From: Streptomyces canus
Lineage (GTDB): Bacteria; Actinomycetota; Actinomycetes; Streptomycetales; Streptomycetaceae
DNA: 64,000 bases
Assembly: GCF_030816965.1 (NCBI RefSeq)
Contig: NZ_JAUSYQ010000002.1
Location: 7,492,001-7,556,000 of the forward strand
Reading direction: 5' to 3'
A program made the translations under genes and the position numbers. Below are positions 14,925-23,946 of the stretch, one piece after another. How positions within the stretch are numbered: position 1 is the first letter of the stretch; each line of letters starts with the position of its first letter. The notes beneath the pieces were generated by a model. The model had not been told where the DNA came from. It did not search any database and was given only the letters and a program-made list of their open reading frames with translations.

Positions 14925-17768
14925 ATGCAGAGCGCGTCGGACCGGCACGAGTACCCCGCCCACTGGGAGGCCGACGTGGTGCTGCGCGACGGCGGCACCG
15001 CGCGCATCAGGCCCATCACCGTCGACGACGCCGATCGCCTGGTCAGCTTCTACGAGCAGGTCTCGGACGAGTCGAAGTACTACCGCTTCTTCGCGCCCTA
15101 CCCTCGCCTGTCCGCCAAGGACGTCCACCGCTTCACTCACCACGACTTTGTGGACCGGGTGGGGCTCGCCGCCACGGTCGGCGGCGAGTTCATCGCCACC
15201 GTACGCTACGACCGCATCGGTGCCGACGGCATGCCCGCCTCCGCCCCCGCGGACGAGGCCGAGGTCGCCTTCCTGGTCCAGGACGCCCACCAGGGGCGCG
15301 GCGTGGCCTCCGCCCTCCTCGAACACATCGGGGCCGTCGCGCGCGAGCGCGGCATCCGGCGCTTCGCCGCCGAGGTGCTGCCCGCCAACGTCAAGATGAT
15401 CAAGGTGTTCACCGACGCCGGGTACACCCAGAAGCGCAGCTTCGAGGACGGCGTCGTACGCCTGGAGTTCGACCTGGAGCCCACCGACCGCTCGCTCGCC
15501 GTGCAGTACGCGCGCGAGCAGCGCGCGGAGTCGCGGTCCGTGCAGCGGCTGCTCACCCCCGGCTCGGTCGCCGTCGTCGGTGTCGGCCGCACCCCCGGCG
15601 GGGTGGGCCGCAGCGTGCTCGGCAACATCCGGGACTACGGGTTCAACGGCCGCCTGTACGCCGTGAACAAGGCGTTCCCCGACGAGCAGAAGGAGCTCGA
15701 CGGCATCCCCGCGCACCGCTCGGTGCGCGACATCGACGGCCCCGTCGACCTCGCCGTCGTCGCGGTGCCGGCCGAGCATGTCCCCGAGGTCGTCGCCGAG
15801 TGCGGGGCACACGGCGTGCAGGGTCTCGTGGTGCTCTCCGCCGGGTACGCCGAAAGCGGCCCCGACGGGCGCGAGCGCCAGCGTGAACTCGTGCGGCACG
15901 CGCGCGCGTACGGCATGCGGATCATCGGCCCGAACGCGTTCGGGATCATCAACACCTCTCCGGAGGTCCGGCTGAACGCCTCGCTGGCCCCCGAGGCGCC
16001 CCGCCCCGGCCGGATCGGCCTGTTCGCCCAGTCCGGCGCCATCGGCATCGCCCTGCTCTCCCGGCTGCACCGGCGCGGCGCCGGGGTCACCGGCGTGACC
16101 GGCGTCTCCACGTTCGTCTCCTCCGGCAACCGCGCGGACGTGTCCGGCAACGACGTCCTGCAGTACTGGTACGACGACCCGCACACCGACGTCGTCCTCA
16201 TGTACCTGGAGTCCATCGGCAACCCTCGCAAGTTCACCCGCCTCGCCAGGCGTACGGCGGCCGCGAAGCCCCTGGTCGTGGTGCAGGGCGCGGGCACCGC
16301 CCCGCAGGGCCACGCCGTCCGCGCGACGCGCCTGCCGCACGCCACGGTCTCCGCGCTGCTGAGGCAGGCCGGCGTGATCCGGGTCGACACCATCACCGAA
16401 CTGGTGGACACCGGCCTGCTGCTCGCCCGCCAGCCGCTGCCCACCGGCCCCAAGGTCGCGATCCTCGGCAACTCCGAGTCGCTCGGCCTGCTCACCTACG
16501 ACGCGTGCGTGGCCGAAGGGCTCCAGCCGTCGACCCCGCTGGACCTCACCACGGCGGCCGCGCCGGAGGACTTCCACGCGGCTCTCGCGCGCGCGTTGGC
16601 GGACGACGCGTACGACGCGGTGATCGTGACGGCCATCCCGGCGGTCGGCGAGGGATCCGCCGGCGACGCCGCGCTCGCCGAGGCGCTCAGGTCCGCGGCG
16701 GAGCAGGTCCCCGGCAAGCCGGTTCTCGTGGTCCATGTCGAGCTCGGCGGCCTCGCGGAGGCCCTGTCCGCGGCGGCCAGCACCGCGCCCCAGGCTGCCT
16801 CGGGCCCGCCGACGATCCGCGCCGACCACCCTTTCCGCGCCCTGGACCGGCTGCGCGCCACGCCGGCTCCCGTGCAGCCGCCCGCCGCCGAGACCCGCGA
16901 GCGCCTCATCCCCGCCTACCCCGCCGCCGAGCGCGCGGTGCGGGCCCTCGCCGACGCCGTGCAGTACGCCCAGTGGCGCCGGGAGGCCGCCGAACCCGGC
17001 AAGGTGCCCGAGTCCATCGACGCGGCCATCGACGAGAAGGGCGCCGCCGCCCTGATCGACGGACTGCTCACCCGCGGGCAGGGCCTCACCCTCGGCAGCG
17101 AGGAGACCTGCGAGCTGCTCGGCATGTACGGCATCCAGGTCCACCGCGCCCTGCCCGCCGGCACCGCCGACGCGGCCGTCCAGGCCGCTGTCACCCTCGG
17201 ATACCCGGTCGCCCTCAAGGCCACCGCCCCGCACCTGCGCCACCGCGCCGACCTCGGCGGCGTACGCCTCGATCTCGCGGACGAGGAGCAGCTGCGGCGG
17301 GCGTACGCCGAGCTGACCGAGATGTTCGGCACCCCTGACGAACTGCGGCCCGTGGTGCAGGGGATGGCCCCGCGCGGGGTGGACACGGTGATCCGGGCCG
17401 TCATCGACCCCGCCGCCGGCGCCGTGCTGTCCTTCGGACTCGCAGGGGCCGCCTCGCAGCTGCTCGGCGACACCGCGCACCGGCTGATTCCGGTCACCGA
17501 CCGGGAGGCGGCGACCCTCGTCCGCGCGATCCGGACCGCACCGCTCCTCTTCGGCTGGCGGGGTTCCACCCCCGTCGACACACCGGCACTGGAGGAACTC
17601 CTGCTGCGGGTGTCCCGGCTGGTCGACGACCATCCCGAGGTCGTCGCGGTCACCCTGGAGCCGGTCGTCGTCGCCCCGCGCGGCCTGAGCGTTCTCGGCG
17701 CCTCCGTGCGGCTCGCGCCGCCGCCCGCCCGCGACGACCTCGGCCCGCGGACACTTCCCGCGTACTGA
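14925..17768 (+). CDS. GNAT acetyltransferase fused to ADP-forming acyl-CoA synthetase domains
   Basis: A 947-residue fusion. Residues about 1-185 are a GNAT N-acetyltransferase (RIRPITVDD..., acetyl-CoA loop QGRGVASALLEHI). Next comes a CoA-binding Rossmann domain (SVAVVGVGRTPGGVGRSVL), a ligase-CoA flavodoxin-like pair, and a C-terminal ATP-grasp domain (HRALPAGTADAAVQ..GYPVALKATAPHLRHRADLGGV). The order GNAT first, synthetase second matches the Streptomyces lividans Pat lysine acetyltransferase that silences acyl-CoA synthetases. ATG at 14925 follows a TACTCT hexamer by 7 bp, so it may be leaderless. It probably acetylates proteins; the synthetase part is likely a regulatory CoA/acyl-CoA sensor. 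Confidence 0.9.
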   Translation: MQSASDRHEYPAHWEADVVLRDGGTARIRPITVDDADRLVSFYEQVSDESKYYRFFAPYPRLSAKDVHRFTHHDFVDRVGLAATVGGEFIATVRYDRIGADGMPASAPADEAEVAFLVQDAHQGRGVASALLEHIGAVARERGIRRFAAEVLPANVKMIKVFTDAGYTQKRSFEDGVVRLEFDLEPTDRSLAVQYAREQRAESRSVQRLLTPGSVAVVGVGRTPGGVGRSVLGNIRDYGFNGRLYAVNKAFPDEQKELDGIPAHRSVRDIDGPVDLAVVAVPAEHVPEVVAECGAHGVQGLVVLSAGYAESGPDGRERQRELVRHARAYGMRIIGPNAFGIINTSPEVRLNASLAPEAPRPGRIGLFAQSGAIGIALLSRLHRRGAGVTGVTGVSTFVSSGNRADVSGNDVLQYWYDDPHTDVVLMYLESIGNPRKFTRLARRTAAAKPLVVVQGAGTAPQGHAVRATRLPHATVSALLRQAGVIRVDTITELVDTGLLLARQPLPTGPKVAILGNSESLGLLTYDACVAEGLQPSTPLDLTTAAAPEDFHAALARALADDAYDAVIVTAIPAVGEGSAGDAALAEALRSAAEQVPGKPVLVVHVELGGLAEALSAAASTAPQAASGPPTIRADHPFRALDRLRATPAPVQPPAAETRERLIPAYPAAERAVRALADAVQYAQWRREAAEPGKVPESIDAAIDEKGAAALIDGLLTRGQGLTLGSEETCELLGMYGIQVHRALPAGTADAAVQAAVTLGYPVALKATAPHLRHRADLGGVRLDLADEEQLRRAYAELTEMFGTPDELRPVVQGMAPRGVDTVIRAVIDPAAGAVLSFGLAGAASQLLGDTAHRLIPVTDREAATLVRAIRTAPLLFGWRGSTPVDTPALEELLLRVSRLVDDHPEVVAVTLEPVVVAPRGLSVLGASVRLAPPPARDDLGPRTLPAY

Positions 17769-17819
17769 GCAGCGGCGAGCGGTGCCTCGCAGTCAGTGCG
17801 CCCCCGTAGGATGGACGTC

Positions 17820-18407
17820 ATGGCCAAGACCAGTACGACGACCCAGGGGCTGCGAGCGGCGATCGAGCGCAGCGGCTACTACCCGGCCCTCGTGGCCGAG
17901 GCGGTGGAGTCCGCGCTGGGCGGCGAGCCCATCCGGTCGTACCTGGTCCACCAGGAGACGACGTTCGACCAGAACGAGGTGCGTCGGCACGTGACCGTGC
18001 TCGTCCTCACCGGCAACCGCTTCATCGTCAGCCACACCGACGAGCAGGCCGCGGACAGCACGTCCCCGACGCCGTACGCCACCACCTCCACGGAGTCCGT
18101 GAAGCTCGGCCGGATCTCGTCGGTCGTGGTCAGCCGGGTCGTCGCCAACCCGGAGCAGTACCAGCCGGGCACCCTGCCCCGCGAGGTCGTGCTGACCATC
18201 GGCTGGGGCGCCGTCTCCCGCATCGACCTGGAGCCCGCCGCCTGCGGCGACCCCAACTGCGAGGCGGACCACGGCTACACCGGCAGTTCCACGGCGGACG
18301 ACCTCAGCCTGCGCGTCAGCGAGGCGGGGGACGGCCCGGACACCGTGCGTCAGGCGCTCGCCTTCGCCCAGGCCATCTCCGAGGCGACCGCGGACGTCAC
18401 CCGCTGA
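17820..18407 (+). CDS. DUF5998 family protein
   Basis: A 195-residue actinobacterial protein of unknown function. It has an alpha/beta soluble character, a central RHVTVLVLTGNRFIVSHTDE strand pair, and a CGDPNCEADHGY cluster that could bind a metal. TAGGAT at 17807-17812 ends 7 bp before ATG 17820, which supports this start and a leaderless transcript over the in-frame ATGs upstream. Its TGA overlaps the ATG of the following phosphatase-superfamily gene by one base, so the two are translationally coupled and probably work together. Confidence 0.85.
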   Translation: MAKTSTTTQGLRAAIERSGYYPALVAEAVESALGGEPIRSYLVHQETTFDQNEVRRHVTVLVLTGNRFIVSHTDEQAADSTSPTPYATTSTESVKLGRISSVVVSRVVANPEQYQPGTLPREVVLTIGWGAVSRIDLEPAACGDPNCEADHGYTGSSTADDLSLRVSEAGDGPDTVRQALAFAQAISEATADVTR

Positions 18408-19657
18408 TGGCCCACCCGTCTCCCCCCGCCGCCCATGATCGAGGGCGCTCCGCGCCGGCACCCCCTGACTCCGCCGCCTGGGACCACCCGGAACCCCTCG
18501 CCCTCGACACCGCGCCCGTCCCCGAGTACGGCACCGGCTCCCTAGCCGACCTGCTGCCCACCCTCGCCGCCGGCATGGACGTACCGGGCACGACCGCCGC
18601 TATTTCCGAGCTCACCCCCGCCGACCGGAACTGCGTGTTCCTGATCGACGGCCTCGGCTGGGAGCAGCTGAAGGCGCACCCGGACGAGGCGCCCTTCATG
18701 ACCTCCCTGCTGGCCAGCTCGCGCGGCGGCACCGGCCGCCCCCTGACCGCCGGCTACCCGGCGACCACCGCGACCTCCCTCGCCTCCGTCGGCACCGGCC
18801 GCCCGCCGGGGGCCCACGGCCTGCCCGGCTACACCGTGCGCAACCCGGCCACCGGCGAGCTGATGAACCAGCTGCGCTGGCAGCCGTGGACCAAGCCGCA
18901 GGTCTGGCAGCCGTACCCCACCGTCTTCCAACTCGCCGAGCAGGCCGGGGTGCACGCGGCCCAGGTCACCTCGCCCACCTTCCAGAACACTCCGCTGACC
19001 AAGGTCGCGCTCAGCGGCGGCACGTTCCACGGGCGGCTGTCCGGCGAGGACCGCATGGACCTCGCGGCCGAGCAACTCGCCGTCGGCGACCGCTCGTTGA
19101 TCTATACGTACTACTCCGAGGTCGACGGCGCGGGCCACCGCTTCGGCGTCGACTCCGACACCTGGCGCGGCCAGTTGATGTACGTCGACCGTCTGGTCCA
19201 GCGTCTCGCGGAGCAACTGCCCCCGAACAGCGCGCTGTACGTCACCGCCGACCACGGCATGATCGACATCCCCTTCGACGAGCAGCACCGCATCGACTTC
19301 GACGAGGACTGGGAACTGCGCGCGGGGGTCGCCCTGTTGGGCGGCGAGGGCCGCGCCCGCCATGTCTACGCGGTGCCGGGCGCCGCGGGTGACGTCCTGA
19401 CCTGCTGGCGTGAGGTCCTCGGCGAGCAGTTCTGGGTCGCCTCCCGCGACGAGGCGATCGCCGCGGGCTGGTTCGGGCCGCCGGACCACTGCGACGAGCG
19501 GGTGTACGACCGGATCGGCGACGTGGTCGCCGCCGCCCGCGACGACGTGCTCCTCATCGCCTCCGAGCGGGAGCCGAAGGAGTCGTCGATGGTCGGGAAC
19601 CACGGTTCGATGACCCCCGCCGAGCAGCTCGTCCCGCTGCTCGAAGTACGCTCCTGA
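18407..19657 (+). CDS. Alkaline phosphatase superfamily (nucleotide pyrophosphatase-like) protein
   Basis: A 416-residue alkaline-phosphatase-fold hydrolase of the type I phosphodiesterase/nucleotide pyrophosphatase group. Metal and nucleophile motifs are FLIDGLGW (Asp), YPATTATSLASVGTG (nucleophilic Thr), YYSEVDGAGHRFG (Asp, His), TADHGM (Asp-His) and a late GNHGSM (His). It has a proline-rich N-terminus and no obvious signal peptide, so it is probably cytoplasmic. It is coupled to the DUF5998 gene upstream, and thymidine kinase follows after about 50 bp. The substrate is unknown; a phosphodiester or pyrophosphate compound is likely. Confidence 0.88.
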   Translation: MAHPSPPAAHDRGRSAPAPPDSAAWDHPEPLALDTAPVPEYGTGSLADLLPTLAAGMDVPGTTAAISELTPADRNCVFLIDGLGWEQLKAHPDEAPFMTSLLASSRGGTGRPLTAGYPATTATSLASVGTGRPPGAHGLPGYTVRNPATGELMNQLRWQPWTKPQVWQPYPTVFQLAEQAGVHAAQVTSPTFQNTPLTKVALSGGTFHGRLSGEDRMDLAAEQLAVGDRSLIYTYYSEVDGAGHRFGVDSDTWRGQLMYVDRLVQRLAEQLPPNSALYVTADHGMIDIPFDEQHRIDFDEDWELRAGVALLGGEGRARHVYAVPGAAGDVLTCWREVLGEQFWVASRDEAIAAGWFGPPDHCDERVYDRIGDVVAAARDDVLLIASEREPKESSMVGNHGSMTPAEQLVPLLEVRS

Positions 19658-19707
19658 AACCGACCCGGCCGTATCCACCGCAGAAACCGAAAGGTGCTCG
19701 ACCTCCC

Positions 19708-20367
19708 ATGCCCGAGCTGGTGTTCTTCTCCGGAACCATGGACTGCGGGAAGTCCACACTGGCTCTCCAGATCGAGCACAACCGTTCGGCGCGTGGCCTG
19801 ACGGGCATCATCTTCACCCGGGACGACCGGGCCGGCGAGGGCAAGCTGTCCTCGCGGCTCGGGCTGGTCACGGACGCGGTCGAGGTCGAGGACGGCCAGG
19901 ACCTCTACGCCTACCTCGTCGGCCACCTCTCCCAGGGCGGCCGGGCGGACTACGTGATCGCGGACGAGGCGCAGTTCCTCACGCCGGAGCAGATCGACCA
20001 ACTGGCCCGCGTGGTCGACGACCTGGACCTCGACGTCTACGCCTTCGGCATCACGACCGACTTCCGCTCCAAGCTGTTCCCGGGCTCCCAGCGCCTGGTG
20101 GAGCTGGCCGACCGGGTCGAGGTCCTCCAGGTGGAGGCCCTGTGCTGGTGCGGCGCCCGGGCCACGCACAACGCCCGTACGGTCAATGGCGAGATGGTCG
20201 TCGAGGGTGCCCAGGTCGTCGTCGGGGACGTCAACCAGGCCGACGACATCGGTTACGAGGTCCTGTGCCGCCGGCACCACAGCCGCCGTATGACCGCGGG
20301 GACGGCGCGTGCGGCCGCGCTGTCCCCGGACGTGCTGCCGGTCCCGTCGACCGGCGCGCGCTTCTGA
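19708..20367 (+). CDS. tdk: Thymidine kinase
   Basis: A 219-residue type II thymidine kinase that phosphorylates thymidine with ATP in pyrimidine salvage. The P-loop is GTMDCGKST (residues 9-17), an unusual variant of GPMFSGKST with Asp-Cys. DEAQFL is the Walker B/lid element. The lasso and zinc site show CWCGARA and CRRHH. ATG follows GAAAGGTGC. It lies in the same direction as the phosphatase-family gene 50 bp upstream and may share its transcript. Confidence 0.92.
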   Translation: MPELVFFSGTMDCGKSTLALQIEHNRSARGLTGIIFTRDDRAGEGKLSSRLGLVTDAVEVEDGQDLYAYLVGHLSQGGRADYVIADEAQFLTPEQIDQLARVVDDLDLDVYAFGITTDFRSKLFPGSQRLVELADRVEVLQVEALCWCGARATHNARTVNGEMVVEGAQVVVGDVNQADDIGYEVLCRRHHSRRMTAGTARAAALSPDVLPVPSTGARF

Positions 20368-20475
20368 CCTGACGTCCTCGGGGCGGGTCTGCGCAACCCC
20401 TCACAGCACAGGGGCCTCGGCGCCGTGCTTCCACGACCGCGCGTACGCCCCGCCCCGCCGTCGGCAACTCCTGTC

Positions 20476-21267
20476 TCAGCGCGGGTTCTCGATCAGCGCG
20501 AACCGCGCGCCCTCCGGATCCGCCACTGAGGCCACGCGGCCGTGCGGGCTGTCGTGCGGTGGGCGCAGGACGTGGCCGCCCAGGTCGGTGAGGAGGCGGG
20601 TGGCAGCGGTCGCGTCGGCCACCTCGAAGTAGGTCATCCAGTGCGGCCCACGGTCGCGGGGAAGGGTGTGGCCGACGCCGTGGAGGCCGGCGACCGGGCG
20701 GCCGCCGGCGTGGAGGGTGACGTAGTCGAAGTCGGCGGAGACCACCGGCTCCTCCTCGTAGCCGAAGACCGTCTCGTAGAACTTGGCGACGCTCACCGTC
20801 TCGAAGGTGAGCAGCTCGTGCCAGGCGGGAGTGCCCGGTACGCCCGCGACGGACGTGCCGAGGTGCGCCGCCGCCTGCCACACCCCGAAGACGGCGCCGG
20901 CGGGGTCGGAGCCGATCACCAGCCGCCCGGCGTCCCCGGCGTCCAGCGGTCCCACTCCCACCGTGCCGCCGCACAGCCGTACCGTTTCGGCCGTCAGATC
21001 GATGTCGTCCGAGGAGAGGTAGGGCGTCCAGGCCACCGGAAGATGGCGGTCGGGCGGCAGCTGGCCGATCCCGGCGACCTCCTGGCCATCCAGGAGGGCC
21101 CGGACATAGGGCCCGAGGTGCTGCGGGCCCGGCACGAACTCCCAGCCGAACAGCGATCCGTAGAACTCCCGCGTCGCGGCCATCCCGTGCACCATCAGAC
21201 TCACCCAGCAGGGCGTACCGGGCGTGTGCCGAGCGGGCGGGGCGGCCGACCCCCTTACCTCGGTCAT
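20476..21267 (-). CDS. VOC (glyoxalase/bleomycin-resistance fold) two-domain protein
   Basis: A 263-residue protein with two vicinal-oxygen-chelate domains in tandem: residues about 15-125 (CWVSLMVHGMAATREFYGSLFGWEF...) and 145-260 (WHELLTFETVSVAKFYETVFGYEEE...WMTYFEVADATAATRLLTDLGG). The fold binds metals or small hydrophobic ligands and occurs in dioxygenases, isomerases and drug-binding proteins. I cannot assign a substrate. ATG 21267 is 9 bp from GAGGAG, better placed than the GTG two codons earlier. Confidence 0.82.
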   Translation of the reverse strand: MTEVRGSAAPPARHTPGTPCWVSLMVHGMAATREFYGSLFGWEFVPGPQHLGPYVRALLDGQEVAGIGQLPPDRHLPVAWTPYLSSDDIDLTAETVRLCGGTVGVGPLDAGDAGRLVIGSDPAGAVFGVWQAAAHLGTSVAGVPGTPAWHELLTFETVSVAKFYETVFGYEEEPVVSADFDYVTLHAGGRPVAGLHGVGHTLPRDRGPHWMTYFEVADATAATRLLTDLGGHVLRPPHDSPHGRVASVADPEGARFALIENPR

Positions 21268-21561
21268 CGTCACTCTCTCCTCGGCCCCTCGCGGTGGCCG
21301 TGTCGTGTCCGCGGTCCGGACCTCCGTGCCGATGCTCGCACCACCCGCGGTGCCGCGCGCTCCGGGCACGCCGCCGCGAGGCCTCCAGTGCCAGGAGGGT
21401 GCCTGCCGCGGCGCCTGACCGTTGCCACGCGGTGGCCGACGCGTGTCGATCGGCTGTACAGCATGTGCCCGGTCCCGTACGCCTCGTGACCGGGCCTGTC
21501 CGGCGGAGCACAGTAGCCGGACCTGGGCGACGCGGCCACCCCGTGCGCAAGGATGGTGGCC

Positions 21562-22419
21562 ATGAACGCCATCATCTCCGCATCCGAACTCGCGAGCGAC
21601 CTGGCGGGCCCGAACCCGCCCGTCCTGCTCGACGTCCGCTGGCAGCTGAGCGTGGCCAAGGCGGCCGGTGAGCCGCCCTTCGACGGCCGGGCCGAGTACG
21701 CGGCCGGGCACATCCCGGGCGCGGTCTACGTTGACCTGGACCGGGAGTTGGCCGGCCCGGCCGGCACCGGCGGGCGGCACCCGCTGCCCGACCTCGCCGA
21801 GTTCGGCGCCGCGATGCGCCGGGCGGGTGTCTCCGCGGGCACGCCGGTGGTCGTGTACGACGGCGGACAGGGCTGGGCGGCCGCCCGCGCGTGGTGGCTG
21901 CTGCGCTGGACGGGTCACCCGGACGTGCGAGTCCTCGACGGCGGGTTGCCGTCCTGGCAGGGGCCGCTGCAGTCCTCCGTGCCGGGTCCGGCTCGTGCCG
22001 AGGGCGACTTCGAGCCGGTGCCCGCGGCGGCCGGTCTCCTCGATGCCGACGCGGCCGCGGCGCTGGCCCGCGCGGGGGTGCTGCTGGACGCGCGCGCGGG
22101 GGAGCGGTACCGCGGTGAGGTGGAGCCGATCGACCGCGTCGGCGGCCACATCCCCGGCGCCCTGTCCGCGCCCACCACGGACAACGTCGGCCCGGACGGC
22201 CGCTTCCTGCCCGCGGAGGAGCTGAACGCCCGCTTCAAGGCCCTCGGTGCCGACGACGACACCGAGGTCGGTGTCTACTGCGGCTCGGGCGTCTCCGGTG
22301 CCCACGAGGTCCTGGCCCTGGCGGTCGCGGGCATCCCGGCGGCGCTGTACGTCGGTTCCTGGTCGGAGTGGTCCTCGGACCCGGAGCGCCCGGTCGCCGT
22401 GGGACCGGATCCCCAGTAA
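21562..22419 (+). CDS. Tandem-rhodanese sulfurtransferase
   Basis: A 285-residue protein with two rhodanese domains. The N-terminal one (LLDVRW... EYAAGHIPGAVYVDLDRELAG) is catalytically inert. The C-terminal one has the active-site loop VYCGSGVSGAHE with the sulfur-carrying cysteine. The CGSGVSG loop fits 3-mercaptopyruvate or thiosulfate sulfurtransferases. It would move sulfane sulfur to cyanide or thiols. AAGGAT at 21549-21554 ends 7 bp before ATG 21562, consistent with a leaderless start here rather than at the ATG three codons upstream; the same AAGGA could also act as Shine-Dalgarno. Confidence 0.88.
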   Translation: MNAIISASELASDLAGPNPPVLLDVRWQLSVAKAAGEPPFDGRAEYAAGHIPGAVYVDLDRELAGPAGTGGRHPLPDLAEFGAAMRRAGVSAGTPVVVYDGGQGWAAARAWWLLRWTGHPDVRVLDGGLPSWQGPLQSSVPGPARAEGDFEPVPAAAGLLDADAAAALARAGVLLDARAGERYRGEVEPIDRVGGHIPGALSAPTTDNVGPDGRFLPAEELNARFKALGADDDTEVGVYCGSGVSGAHEVLALAVAGIPAALYVGSWSEWSSDPERPVAVGPDPQ

Positions 22420-22440
22420 CCCGACCCTGTCCGGACCGAG

Positions 22441-22471
22441 AGAGGGCCGCACTCCGTGAGCGCGGCCCTCT
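22441..22471. terminator. Bidirectional terminator between sulfurtransferase gene and sepH
   Basis: AGAGGGCCGC / GCGGCCCTCT is a 10-bp stem with an 11-nt loop between two convergent genes. It is followed by TCC rightwards and can serve both directions. Confidence 0.75.
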
Positions 22472-22486
22472 TCCTCGTACGACCGA

Positions 22487-23515
22487 CTACTCCTGCTTCT
22501 TCCTCCGCGTCCCGAACACGATCTCGTCCCAGCTCGGGACGGCCGCTCTGCGCCCCGGACGGACGCCGTCCGCCTCGGCCTGGCGGTCGGTCGCGCCGAT
22601 GAGGCGGTCGCGGTGGCTGGCCACCGAACGCGGCATGAGGACGTCCGCGTAGGCGGAACCGGCCGAGGCAGCGGGAGCGGGCGGCTCCTCCACCTCGGGC
22701 TCCGGATCGGGCGTTTCCTCGGCGGTCGCCGGCTCGGACGGCCGCTCCGGTACGACCATGTCGCCCCGGAAACTCGGTACGGCCTCCAACAGGCTGGTCA
22801 GCGAGTCCCGTTCAGCGACGGTCTCCTCGACGGGTTCGGCCGGGGGGAGACTCGGCCGGTCGAGGGCGCGGTCCAGCGGCCGGTCGCGCGGCAGCCGTGC
22901 GATACGCGGCACGAACGGAAAGCTGGGCTCCGGCGCGCCGAGGTCCTCGGACTCGCCGATCAGCGAGCGTGCCTCCTCGTCCACGGCCTGGACGAGCCGC
23001 CGGGGCGGGTCGTAGGTCCAGCTCGCCGAGTGGGGTTCGCCCGCGACGCAGTAGACCAGCAGAACCTCCCAGGTGCCGTCGTCACGGCGCCACGAGTCCC
23101 ACTGGACGGTGTCCTTCTCGGCGCCGCGCAGCAACAGCCGCTCCTGGACGGCCTCGCCGAGCTGCGGTCCGGCGTTCTCGCCGGGCCTGCGGACCGGAGT
23201 CTTGCGGGCTCGTTCGGCCATGAAGGCGCGCTCGGCGAGCACAGGGCCCTCGAAGCGCCGTACACGGTCTACGGGGATACCTGCGAGCTGGGCTACCTCT
23301 TCCGCGGTGGCACCCGCGCGTATACGCGCCTGGATGTCGCGGGGACGGAGATGGCTTTCGACCTCGATCTCGATCTGGCCGAGGCGCGGACGGTCGCCGC
23401 GCACCGCTGCGCGCAGCCGCTCGTCGATCGGAAGCGTGTACTCCGTTGAGTCGGCAGCCTTCAGCACCAGCCGTGTGCCGTCATTGGAGACGGCCACGAC
23501 ACGCAGTTCGGGCAT
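22487..23515 (-). CDS. sepH: Cell division protein SepH
   Basis: A 342-residue protein recognisable as SepH, the actinobacterial FtsZ regulator. The N-terminal DUF3071 domain (residues about 1-190) begins MPELRVVAVSNDGTRLVLKA and contains a helix-turn-helix-like segment ATAEEVAQLAGIPVDRVRRF near residues 70-90. The C-terminal half is disordered and rich in Pro and Glu, ending in a short conserved WDEIVFGTRRKK. SepH stimulates assembly of FtsZ filaments during sporulation septation. ATG 23515 has GGGAGG upstream at normal spacing; longer readings lack this. Confidence 0.93.
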   Translation of the reverse strand: MPELRVVAVSNDGTRLVLKAADSTEYTLPIDERLRAAVRGDRPRLGQIEIEVESHLRPRDIQARIRAGATAEEVAQLAGIPVDRVRRFEGPVLAERAFMAERARKTPVRRPGENAGPQLGEAVQERLLLRGAEKDTVQWDSWRRDDGTWEVLLVYCVAGEPHSASWTYDPPRRLVQAVDEEARSLIGESEDLGAPEPSFPFVPRIARLPRDRPLDRALDRPSLPPAEPVEETVAERDSLTSLLEAVPSFRGDMVVPERPSEPATAEETPDPEPEVEEPPAPAASAGSAYADVLMPRSVASHRDRLIGATDRQAEADGVRPGRRAAVPSWDEIVFGTRRKKQE

Positions 23516-23946
23516 GGGGACCTCCCGGGTGGTGCCTGCCGACGTCACGTGCGTCGCTGCTTCCGCTAGTCGAGTGTGACCTGCCCGGGTGCAGCCTGCC
23601 ACAACCTTGCCGAGTTGCCCGGCGTGTCGGGCACAGGCCCTGGATCGCCGTTATGGCACGGTTACTTATTCGCAACGCTGAGTGACCAACTCCGTCACCC
23701 TGTGCAACTAGCCCCCTCCCGGCGCCCCTTGAAGACCACGGACGCCCTGGCGGGAGACCGTACCCAGGGCTCGCAACAGTACTCCATTTGGGCCACCTGC
23801 GTGGATTGGCGCGCCACTCAACTTCGTTCAAGAAACGGCGCCCGGCCGTCCGTTGGGCGGTTGTCGGGATCTTGGACGTGGCGTACTTCACGGAATCACC
23901 CGAAACGGAACTATTGGCTTCCCATGTACGTCCCCCGACCGTCCCG
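23516..23946. other. 431-bp intergenic region upstream of sepH
   Basis: This is the divergence-free gap between sepH and the lactone oxidase gene, both leftward, so it should contain the sepH promoter. A relatively AT-rich stretch near 23655-23680 may be that promoter, and GTGAC...GTCAC repeats occur near 23682-23698. Open frames here have poor codon bias and no family resemblance, so I call no gene. Confidence 0.4.

Noticed and set aside
14748..17633. A leftward open frame of about 960 codons
   Set aside because: It is antisense to the GNAT/acyl-CoA synthetase fusion and shows low-complexity Gly/Arg/Asp/His composition.
23481..23891. A 136-codon leftward open frame in the gap upstream of sepH
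   Set aside because: It overlaps the sepH start, has no ribosome-binding site and poor codon bias; it is unlikely to be a gene.
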